Assembly (NCBI RefSeq): GCF_000423125.1
Contig: NZ_AUHJ01000022.1
Span: forward strand, 1-41,489
Direction of reading: 5' to 3'
Origin: Haliea salexigens DSM 19537
Lineage (GTDB): Bacteria > Pseudomonadota > Gammaproteobacteria > Pseudomonadales > Halieaceae
DNA: 41,489 nucleotides
A model generated the notes under the pieces. The model was not told the DNA's origin. It saw only the letters and a program-made list of their open reading frames with translations, and ran no database searches. The position numbers were made by a program, and so were the translations under genes. Shown here piece by piece: positions 35,242 through 41,489 of this stretch. Each line of letters starts with the position of its first letter. The stretch's first letter is position 1.

Positions 35242-35948
35242 ATATCGAAACTATGCAGGCTGCAGCCTTCGGGGTCGGCCTTCACGTACCAGCCTTTCTG
35301 GTCCCAGTCTCCCAGCACCCAGCGCACACCAGCGGCATGCTCATGGCGGGCCGGGCGATGGGTGTGACCATGCACCATGCACTGTACTTCATGATCCAGG
35401 AAGGCGCGTTCCACCTCGCTGGGGGTTACGTCCATGATGTCTTCCGCCTTGTTGCTGTTGGCTTCGCGACTGCGGTTGCGCAACTCGCGCGCCAGCGCGC
35501 GCCGCTCGTCCAGGCTGCGTGCCAGCAGTTCGTTTTGCCATGCAGCGGAGCGGGTCGTCTTGCGAAAAGCCTGGTATTCGGTATCCCGCGTGCACAGGCT
35601 GTCGCCGTGCAGGAGCAGGGTGGGCGTGCCGTAGAGGTTGACGACGCGGGGATCGCGTAGCAGCTTGCCGCCCACGGACTTGCAGAAGTCACGCCCCAGT
35701 AAAAAGTCCCGGTTGCCCGGCAGCAGGTACAGTTTGGGCCCGGCCGCGGTGAAGCGGTGCAGCATCTCGGTGACCTCCCGTGCGAGGGGCGAATCGTCGT
35801 CATCACCAATCCACACCTCGAACAGGTCCCCGAGAATATAGAGCGCGTCACAATCCTGGTGGTCCAGCAGGAATCTCCGCAGGGCCCGCACCGTTGCCGG
35901 GCGGGTGGATTCCAGGTGGAGATCGGAAATCAGGTAGGTGGCGCTCAC
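35232..35948 (-). CDS. lpxH: UDP-2,3-diacylglucosamine diphosphatase LpxH
   Basis: LpxH hydrolyses UDP-2,3-diacylglucosamine to lipid X in lipid A synthesis. The 238-residue calcineurin-like enzyme has its metal ligands in SDLHL (D9, H11), GDLFE (D41), GNRDF (N79), HGD (H114) and VHGHTHRP. The length is typical. It lies 18 nt after ppiB on the same strand, the common ppiB-lpxH pair. Confidence 0.96.
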   Translation of the reverse strand: MSATYLISDLHLESTRPATVRALRRFLLDHQDCDALYILGDLFEVWIGDDDDSPLAREVTEMLHRFTAAGPKLYLLPGNRDFLLGRDFCKSVGGKLLRDPRVVNLYGTPTLLLHGDSLCTRDTEYQAFRKTTRSAAWQNELLARSLDERRALARELRNRSREANSNKAEDIMDVTPSEVERAFLDHEVQCMVHGHTHRPARHEHAAGVRWVLGDWDQKGWYVKADPEGCSLHSFDIKQ

Positions 35949-35966
35949 AGTCGCGGGCCCGGTGGC

Positions 35967-36464
35967 TCAGCCTTCGACGATCTCGACGGTTTCGATGATA
36001 ACCGGGTCTACCGGTACATCCTGGTGACCGGCGCGGCTCGTGGTGGGCAGAACGCGGATCTTGTTCAGCACTTCTTCACCGCCAGTGACCTTGCCGAAAA
36101 CCGCGTAACCCCAGCCCTGCATGTTCTTGCCGCTGTGGTTAAGAAAGTCATTGTCTTTGACATTGATGAAGAACTGCGTGGTGGCCGAGTGCGGGTCCAT
36201 GGTGCGCGCCATGGCGATGGTGCCGAAGTCATTCTTCAGGCCATTGTCCGCTTCGTTCTCGATGGGCTCACCGGCTGGCTTCTGGCGCATTTCGGTGTCA
36301 AAGCCCCCCCCCTGAATCATGAAATTGTCGATGACACGGTGGAAAATAGTGCCATCGTAGGAGCCCGCACGCGCGTGTTGGAGGAAATTGGCCACGGTGA
36401 TGGGGGCCTTGTCTGCGTCCAGGGTCAGGGTGATGTCGCCAAAGGTTGTTTTAATGATAACCAT
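35967..36464 (-). CDS. ppiB: Peptidyl-prolyl cis-trans isomerase B (cyclophilin)
   Basis: This cytoplasmic cyclophilin speeds proline isomerisation. The 165-residue protein has FHRVIDNFMIQGGGF (catalytic Arg in the FHR motif, about residues 39-41), the FGTIAMAR segment and FFIN. No signal peptide is present. It is transcribed with lpxH and divergent from glnS. Confidence 0.95.
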   Translation of the reverse strand: MVIIKTTFGDITLTLDADKAPITVANFLQHARAGSYDGTIFHRVIDNFMIQGGGFDTEMRQKPAGEPIENEADNGLKNDFGTIAMARTMDPHSATTQFFINVKDNDFLNHSGKNMQGWGYAVFGKVTGGEEVLNKIRVLPTTSRAGHQDVPVDPVIIETVEIVEG

Positions 36465-36522
36465 TGCAGATACGCCGCCTTGTTGGGGAGTCGAACAACT
36501 CCATTGAAAAAAGAGAGCGCAA

Positions 36523-36550
36523 TGATACGGACTTTTGCCTGACTGTAAAA
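36523..36550 (-). promoter_or_regulatory. Promoter of ppiB-lpxH
   Basis: Minus strand: -35 TTTACA (36545-36550), 16 bp, and -10 TATCAT (36523-36528). Both boxes match 5 of 6. It predicts a leader of about 55 nt. Confidence 0.65.
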
Positions 36551-36674
36551 CACGCGGTGTGTGTTTGGCATTACCTCACACTTCGCGGTGACCGATTTGC
36601 AGCTTGCCGTCGGGCGCGAACTGCTTGCCCGGCCTTCAGCCCCTGATGATCCGTGCGCTCTACCCGAGTATAGC

Positions 36675-36703
36675 TGTAAGCGCCGCACGTCTGGGGCTAT
36701 AAT
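36675..36703 (+). promoter_or_regulatory. Promoter of glnS-cysS
   Basis: A perfect -10 TATAAT (36698-36703) lies about 27 nt before the glnS ATG. The -35 at 36675-36680 (TGTAAG) is weak. The leader would be about 20 nt. Confidence 0.55.
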
Positions 36704-36730
36704 GCGCCGCTTTTGGGAATCAAAGGCTCC

Positions 36731-38404
36731 ATGGACACCAAGCCCGGCAACAACTTCCTCCAGACCGTCATCGCCGACGACCTTGCCGCGGGTCGCGTAC
36801 AGACCGTGGTCACGCGCTTTCCCCCCGAGCCCAACGGCTATCTGCATGTCGGCCACGCCAAATCCATCTGCCTGAATTTCGGCCTTGCGGAGCGTTTTGG
36901 TGGCCACTGCCACCTGCGATTCGATGACACCAACCCGGAGAAGGAAAGCCAGGAGTTCATTGATGCGATCCAGGAGGACGTGCGCTGGCTGGGCTACCAG
37001 TGGGCGGGAGAGGTGCGCTTCGCATCCGCCTATTTCCAGCAGTTTTACGACTGGGCCGTGCACCTTGTGCGCAACGGGAACGCCTATGTGTGTGACCTCA
37101 ATGCCGAGCAGGCCCGCGAGTACCGCGGCACTCTCACCGAGCCTGGCCGCAACAGCCCCGGCCGTAGCCGCTCGGTGGAGGAAAACCTCGACCTGTTGCA
37201 GCGCATGCGCGATGGCGAGTTTGAGGAGGGCAGCCGGGTGCTGCGAGCGCGCATCGATATGGCTTCGCCGAACATGAACCTGCGTGACCCCATTCTATAT
37301 CGCATTCGCAAGGTGCCGCATCACCAGACCGGCGACACCTGGGTTATCTACCCCACCTACGATTTTGCCCACGGTCAGGAGGATGCCATCGAAGGTGTCA
37401 CGCATTCCATCTGCACGCTGGAGTTCGAAGACCATCGTCCGCTCTACGAGTGGCTGCTGGAACACCTGCCGGTGCCATCGCGGCCGCGCCAGTACGAATT
37501 CGGTCGCCTGAACCTGAATTACACCGTCACCAGCAAGCGCAAACTGAAGGCGCTGGTAGATGAGGGGATCGTCAGCGGCTGGGATGACCCGCGTATGCCC
37601 ACCATTGCCGGTATGCGCCGGCGCGGCTTCACACCTGCCTCCATCCGCACCTTTTGCGACATGATTGGTGTGACCCGCAGCGACGGTGTCGTCGATGTGG
37701 CGATGCTGGAGCACGCGATTCGCGACGACCTGAACAACAATTCGCCACGCGGCATGTGCGTGCTGAACCCGCTCAAGGTGATTCTCACCGACCTGCCAGA
37801 GGCACATCGGGAGGTGATTACCGCGCCGTGCCACCCGAGCCGTGAGGATCTCGGCAGTCGTACCTTGCCTTTCACCCGCGAGGTCTACATCGATGTGGAC
37901 GATTTCCGCGAGGAGGCCAACAAGAAATACAAACGGTTGGTGCTGGGCAAGCGGGTACGTTTGCGCAATGCCTATGTTATCGAGGCGACGGATGTGGTGA
38001 AGGATGACACCGGCGCCATTGTTGCCGTGCATGCGCACACCATCCCTGACACACTGGGCAATGACCCGGCCGATGGCATCAAACCCAAGGGCGTCATTCA
38101 GTGGGTCTCTGCCAGCGAGGGTCGTCGCGCCACCGTGCGCCTCTATGACCGCCTGTTCACCCATGAAGCACCCGACTGGGGCGACAACGCCTACCTGGAA
38201 CTGCTGAACCCCGATTCCCTGCACACGGTGGAGGGCGCCTGGATTGAGCCCAGCCTTGCCGAGGCATCGCCCGAGCAGGGTTTTCAGTTCGAACGGGAAG
38301 GGTACTTCGTGGCCGATCGGCATGATCACACGACGGCCAACCCCGTGTTCAACCGCACCATTGGGCTGCGTGATACCTGGGCCACAGCAGGGGGCGATGC
38401 ATGA
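36731..38404 (+). CDS. glnS: Glutaminyl-tRNA synthetase
   Basis: This class I synthetase charges tRNA-Gln. From the ATG at 36731 it has 557 residues. The HIGH-type motif is HVGH in [16 protein letters not shown]. The KMSKS-equivalent region is VTSKRKL, and the C-terminal anticodon-binding beta-barrels follow. The ATG at 36731 gives the expected [11 protein letters not shown] start. A TTG at 36713 in frame is unlikely because it falls next to the transcription start. It overlaps cysS by 4 nt. Confidence 0.97.
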   Translation: MDTKPGNNFLQTVIADDLAAGRVQTVVTRFPPEPNGYLHVGHAKSICLNFGLAERFGGHCHLRFDDTNPEKESQEFIDAIQEDVRWLGYQWAGEVRFASAYFQQFYDWAVHLVRNGNAYVCDLNAEQAREYRGTLTEPGRNSPGRSRSVEENLDLLQRMRDGEFEEGSRVLRARIDMASPNMNLRDPILYRIRKVPHHQTGDTWVIYPTYDFAHGQEDAIEGVTHSICTLEFEDHRPLYEWLLEHLPVPSRPRQYEFGRLNLNYTVTSKRKLKALVDEGIVSGWDDPRMPTIAGMRRRGFTPASIRTFCDMIGVTRSDGVVDVAMLEHAIRDDLNNNSPRGMCVLNPLKVILTDLPEAHREVITAPCHPSREDLGSRTLPFTREVYIDVDDFREEANKKYKRLVLGKRVRLRNAYVIEATDVVKDDTGAIVAVHAHTIPDTLGNDPADGIKPKGVIQWVSASEGRRATVRLYDRLFTHEAPDWGDNAYLELLNPDSLHTVEGAWIEPSLAEASPEQGFQFEREGYFVADRHDHTTANPVFNRTIGLRDTWATAGGDA

Positions 38405-39777
38405 GTATTACGCTTTACAACACGTTGAATGCCCGCAAGGAGCCCTTCGTGCCATTAGAGCAAGACCGCGTCACCCTGTATGTCTGCGGCCCCACGGTGT
38501 ACAACCTGGCGCACATCGGCAACGCGAGGCCGGTGGTGGTGTTTGATGTACTGTTTCGCCTGCTGCAAACCCAGTACGCGGAGGTGGTTTACGCGCGTAA
38601 CATTACCGATGTGGACGACAAGATCATTACCGCGGCCCGCGACCGGGGCTGCAGCATTGATGACATTACCGCCGAGTTCACCGCGAAATACCGCGAGGAT
38701 ATGGCGGCGCTGAATGCACTGCCGCCCACCCTCGAGCCCCATGCCACCCACAATATCGACGGCATGATTGCCCTGACACAGACGCTGCTGGAAAAAGGCC
38801 ATGCCTACGTCAGCGAAGGCCATGTGTTGTTTGCCGTGGAGTCGATGCCGGACTACGGCCGGCTTTCGGGTCGTTCACTGGATGACATGCTGGCGGGTGC
38901 CCGTGTGGAGGTGGCCGACTACAAGCGCCATCCGGGGGATTTTGTGTTGTGGAAGCCCGCTGCGGCCGAGGACCCGGGCTGGGACAGCCCCTGGGGCCGT
39001 GGACGCCCGGGCTGGCACCTGGAATGTTCGGCGATGATTCGCGCGCACCTGGGCGAGACCATTGATATCCACGGCGGTGGTCGGGATCTCATCTTCCCCC
39101 ACCATGAAAACGAAATTGCCCAGAGCCGGTGTGCCCACGGTGGCGACTATGTGCGTTACTGGATGCACAACGCCTATCTGGACATCGACGGCGAGAAGAT
39201 GTCCAAGTCACTGGGTAACTTTCGCACTGTGCGTGAATTGCTGCAGCACTACCGTGGCGAAGTTCTGCGCTTCGCCCTGCTGTCGGCCCACTACCGGTCG
39301 CCGTTGAATTTCAGCACCGACCTGCTGGCGCAGGCCGAGGCAAACCTGGGGAGTTTCTATACCGCCCTGCGGGGCGTGGAAAGCCTGCCGGACAGCGGCC
39401 CTGTGGACTTGCCGGCCGAGCCGTTCTACCAGGCGCTGGAAGATGACCTCAATACACCGCTAGCCATTGCCGAGCTGCATGCGTTGGCCAAGCAGTTGCA
39501 CAAAGCAGGGGGCGCTGACAAGCCACAGCTGAAAGCACGGCTACTGGCGGCAGGCAAACTGCTGGGCATACTGCAACAACCACCCGCGGCATGGCTGCAG
39601 GGCGGCGCGGCAGCAGGGGAGATGACACCGGAGGCAATCGAGGCGCTGATAGCAGAGCGCCAGGCAGCCAAGCAGGCGCGGGACTTTGCCCGCGCCGATG
39701 AGATCCGCCAGCAGTTGCTGGACGCCGGTGTAGAACTCGAAGACGGCCGCGAGGGAACTCTCTGGCGCAGGGCTTGA
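38401..39777 (+). CDS. cysS: Cysteinyl-tRNA synthetase
   Basis: CysRS charges tRNA-Cys and uses a zinc ion to select cysteine. The 458-residue protein has [16 protein letters not shown] (HIGH motif with a zinc cysteine), further zinc ligands in HLECSAM and HHENE, and KMSKSLGN. It starts at an ATGA overlap with glnS. The glnS-cysS order is shared with Pseudomonas. Confidence 0.98.
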   Translation: MSITLYNTLNARKEPFVPLEQDRVTLYVCGPTVYNLAHIGNARPVVVFDVLFRLLQTQYAEVVYARNITDVDDKIITAARDRGCSIDDITAEFTAKYREDMAALNALPPTLEPHATHNIDGMIALTQTLLEKGHAYVSEGHVLFAVESMPDYGRLSGRSLDDMLAGARVEVADYKRHPGDFVLWKPAAAEDPGWDSPWGRGRPGWHLECSAMIRAHLGETIDIHGGGRDLIFPHHENEIAQSRCAHGGDYVRYWMHNAYLDIDGEKMSKSLGNFRTVRELLQHYRGEVLRFALLSAHYRSPLNFSTDLLAQAEANLGSFYTALRGVESLPDSGPVDLPAEPFYQALEDDLNTPLAIAELHALAKQLHKAGGADKPQLKARLLAAGKLLGILQQPPAAWLQGGAAAGEMTPEAIEALIAERQAAKQARDFARADEIRQQLLDAGVELEDGREGTLWRRA

Positions 39778-39792
39778 GAGCTCCCGTGGACG

Positions 39793-40638
39793 TTAGCTGA
39801 GAGACTTTTCCCCGGACTCCACGGTCTGCATGATGAGCGTGTTGATCGTCATGGGGCCAACACCACCCGGCACGGGTGTGTAGGCGCTGGCAGTTTCCAG
39901 CAGGGGGGCGAGCTCGATGTCACCCACGCCGCCGGGGTGGTAGCCCGCGTCGACCACCACCGCACCCGGCTTGACCCAGGCCGCCTTGATGAATTCCGGC
40001 TTGCCCACGGCGCCAACCAGGATGTCTGCCTGTGCGATGAGCGCAGGCAGGTCCTGCGTGCGCGAGTGGCAGATGGTGACGGTGGCGTTCTTTTGCAGCA
40101 GCATCATCGCCATCGGCTTGCCGAGAATGGGGCTGCGGCCCACCACCACGGCGTGCTTGCCTTCAATCTCGACGCCGTAGCTTTCCAGTATGCGCATAAT
40201 GCCCTGTGGTGTCGCGCAGCCATAGGCATCCTCGCCCATGGCCATGCGGCCGAAGCCCAGGCAGGTCACGCCGTCGACATCCTTTTCCAGCGCTATGGCA
40301 TCGAAGCAGGCGCGCTCATCAATCTGTTCGGGCACCGGGTGTTGCAACAGAATGCCGTGGACATCGGGGTTGGTATTCAGGGCGGCAATTTCCTCCAGCA
40401 ACTGCTCAGTGCTGGTGGCGGCGGGAAGTTCAACTGCGAGTGACTCCATGCCCACGCGGCGGCAGGCATTGCCCTTCATTTTGACGTAGGTAGCGGAAGC
40501 CGGATCGTCACCAACCAGAATGGTGGCGAGAATGGGCGTTTTGCCGCCGGAACGGGTTTTCAATTGCTCGACGCGCGCGAGCAGTTCGGCTTCGGTCTTG
40601 GCCGCGAGGGCCTTGCCGTCCAGAACCAGTGCTGACAT
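39793..40638 (-). CDS. folD: Methylenetetrahydrofolate dehydrogenase/cyclohydrolase FolD
   Basis: FolD interconverts methylene-, methenyl- and formyl-tetrahydrofolate. From the ATG at 40638 the protein has 281 residues. The Tyr-Lys pair of the active site is in YVKMK (51-55), and the NADP-binding motif is [11 protein letters not shown]. The C-terminal [12 protein letters not shown] is diagnostic. An upstream in-frame start at 40725 adds a non-conserved tail. It is convergent with cysS (15-nt gap). Confidence 0.97.
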   Translation of the reverse strand: MSALVLDGKALAAKTEAELLARVEQLKTRSGGKTPILATILVGDDPASATYVKMKGNACRRVGMESLAVELPAATSTEQLLEEIAALNTNPDVHGILLQHPVPEQIDERACFDAIALEKDVDGVTCLGFGRMAMGEDAYGCATPQGIMRILESYGVEIEGKHAVVVGRSPILGKPMAMMLLQKNATVTICHSRTQDLPALIAQADILVGAVGKPEFIKAAWVKPGAVVVDAGYHPGGVGDIELAPLLETASAYTPVPGGVGPMTINTLIMQTVESGEKSLS

Positions 40639-40757
40639 GGGTCTGTATCCTGTAATCAAAGGGGGATGGGAGTCGTTCGCCGCGTATTGTCCCACGGGCA
40701 GGTGGCGATTGGGAGGGGAGGGCAATGCGAAAGGAGTATATTATGACCAAACGGACG

Positions 40758-40786
40758 TTGACGCCCTCGCGGGGGCTGAGTATCAT
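40758..40786 (+). promoter_or_regulatory. Promoter of the tRNA-Pro/His cluster
   Basis: -35 TTGACG (40758-40763), 17 bp, and -10 TATCAT (40781-40786). It lies 44 nt before tRNA-Pro. It is enclosed by an 8-bp inverted repeat (40746-40753 with 40810-40817). Confidence 0.7.
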
Positions 40787-40830
40787 TCGCCACCTGAAAA
40801 CGGGCTGCACGTTTGGTCCATGCGAGATAT

Positions 40831-40907
40831 CGGGGTATAGCGCAGTCTGGTAGCGCGCCTGCTTTGGGAGCAGGATGTCGGGAGTTCGAATCTCTCTACC
40901 CCGACCA
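40831..40907 (+). tRNA. tRNA-Pro (anticodon TGG)
   Basis: 77 nt, acceptor CGGGGTA with TACCCCG, anticodon stem CCTGC/GCAGG with loop TTTGGGA, encoded CCA. It is the first of three tRNAs. Confidence 0.97.
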
Positions 40908-40961
40908 ACTATTGGCCACGGTTGTCGAGTTGGTTGTGTTGTTTTCAGCCCTTTTGCAGTG

Positions 40962-41037
40962 GTGGCCGTAGCTCACCTGGTAGAGCACCGGATTGTGACT
41001 CCGGAGGTAGCGGGTTCAAGACCCGTCGGCCACCCCA
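40962..41037 (+). tRNA. tRNA-His (anticodon GTG)
   Basis: 76 nt from G1. The extra G(-1) characteristic of tRNA-His is encoded at 40961 opposite discriminator C (41034). The anticodon loop is TTGTGAC and CCA is encoded. It is probably co-transcribed with tRNA-Pro. Confidence 0.97.
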
Positions 41038-41082
41038 TCTTCTGTCTCGCTGTATCCTTATAAACGAACTCCGCAAGACACT

Positions 41083-41111
41083 CTGGAATCGCTCGCCCCC
41101 AATGGTATACT
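41083..41111 (+). promoter_or_regulatory. Possible promoter of tRNA-Arg
   Basis: An extended -10 TGGTATACT (TATACT at 41106-41111) lies in the 142-nt gap before tRNA-Arg. The -35 (CTGGAA, 41083-41088) is weak. Extended -10 promoters can work without a strong -35. Confidence 0.45.
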
Positions 41112-41179
41112 CGCGCCGCGTCGAGGTTGTGGTTTACCGCTGAACCCCGGCAGGGCACTCTGTTGCCATCAGCCTCTGT

Positions 41180-41256
41180 GGGGGTATAGCTCAGCTGGAT
41201 AGAGCAACGGCCTTCTAAGCCGTAGGTCGAGGGTTCGAGTCCTTCTGCCCCTGCCA
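41180..41256 (+). tRNA. tRNA-Arg (anticodon TCT)
   Basis: 77 nt, acceptor GGGGGTA with TGCCCCT (two G-U pairs), anticodon loop CTTCTAA, encoded CCA at 41254-41256. It reads AGA/AGG codons. Insertion-sequence DNA begins within about 40 nt of its 3' end. Confidence 0.96.
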
Positions 41257-41294
41257 CTAAATCAAGGGTGCATTCCGGTCACATAGGTTGCACT

Positions 41295-41489
41295 TTATTC
41301 CGAGGACATGGGTAACACTTTTGGAGCGAAGGGGTTCACACCCACTGGCTCCACCCTGTTCTCGGTCTGATCAAAAAAGCCTAGATCATAATCCATAAAG
41401 CTGGGGTCCGGCCTTCCGGCAAGCCAGATCTCGTCAGCGATCTCTCTAATCCCTACATACTGGCCCGCAAACACGGTACTGAAGTTCAC
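41295..41489 (-). CDS. C-terminal end of an integrase-core transposase (partial)
   Basis: The last 64 residues of a DDE (rve-type) transposase, probably IS481-like. The gene runs in from beyond the window's right edge and stops at 41295. The FMDYDLGFFDQTENRVEP and NPFAPKVLPM segments resemble the conserved tails of these transposases. A short AGRPDP stretch sits where I recall homologues having a shorter connection (from memory). The GTG at 41487-41489 is just the window edge, not a real start. The insertion-sequence boundary lies between 41257 and 41294 but cannot be fixed. Confidence 0.65.
   Translation of the reverse strand: MNFSTVFAGQYVGIREIADEIWLAGRPDPSFMDYDLGFFDQTENRVEPVGVNPFAPKVLPMSSE

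Overview
The window is about 41.5 kb of GC-rich chromosome. Gene content and order are typical of a marine gammaproteobacterium, most like Cellvibrionales/Halieaceae (Haliea, Halioglobus, Congregibacter group). The evidence is the Pseudomonas-like blocks yceD-rpmF-fab-pabC-mltG-tmk-holB-pilZ, tig-clpP-clpX-lon-hupB-ppiD and ppiB-glnS-cysS-folD, together with miaE, AcnB and an ETF/ETF-ubiquinone oxidoreductase set. The placement is inferred from gene content, not from a database search.

Layout. 1-1310: a complete ISL3-family insertion sequence. 1425-5123: tRNA-Ser(TGA) and RNase E (rne), both on the minus strand, with a long structured rne leader. 5124-8127: rluC, a HAD phosphatase, the convergent maf gene, and a yceD-rpmF operon that is probably leaderless. 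8318-15670: a fatty-acid and cofactor operon (fabD, fabG, acpP, fabF, pabC, mltG, tmk, holB, pilZ). 15673-15976: a gap that appears to encode an unannotated minus-strand small RNA, then a GH84 glycosidase. 17171-25813: tRNA-Leu(TAG) and the protein-quality-control block (trigger factor, ClpP, ClpX, Lon, HU, PpiD). 25850-34000: a 3-phosphoglycerate-dehydrogenase-like enzyme, a DUF1285 protein, ETF-QO divergent from etfBA, and acnB. 34115-40638: DUF1289-miaE, lpxH, ppiB, glnS-cysS and folD. 40831-41256: tRNA-Pro, tRNA-His and tRNA-Arg. 41295-41489: the end of a second insertion sequence, cut by the window edge.

Functional themes are RNA processing and translation (RNase E, RluC, YceD/L32, GlnS, CysS, MiaE, five tRNAs), envelope lipid and wall synthesis (Fab enzymes, LpxH, MltG), protein folding and ATP-dependent proteolysis (Tig, ClpXP, Lon, PpiB, PpiD), and central metabolism (AcnB, ETF pathway, FolD, PabC, PGDH). 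Most genes are ordinary housekeeping genes.

The parts most worth follow-up lie between and beside them. They are a roughly 130-nt structured RNA candidate with its own terminator at 15673-15803, a cytoplasmic O-GlcNAcase-like GH84 enzyme, a 4-nt-coupled DUF1289-miaE pair, a PGDH-like enzyme without the usual catalytic glutamate segment, a sigma-32-type promoter before lon, and the apparent loss of plsX/fabH and tatD from otherwise conserved neighbourhoods.
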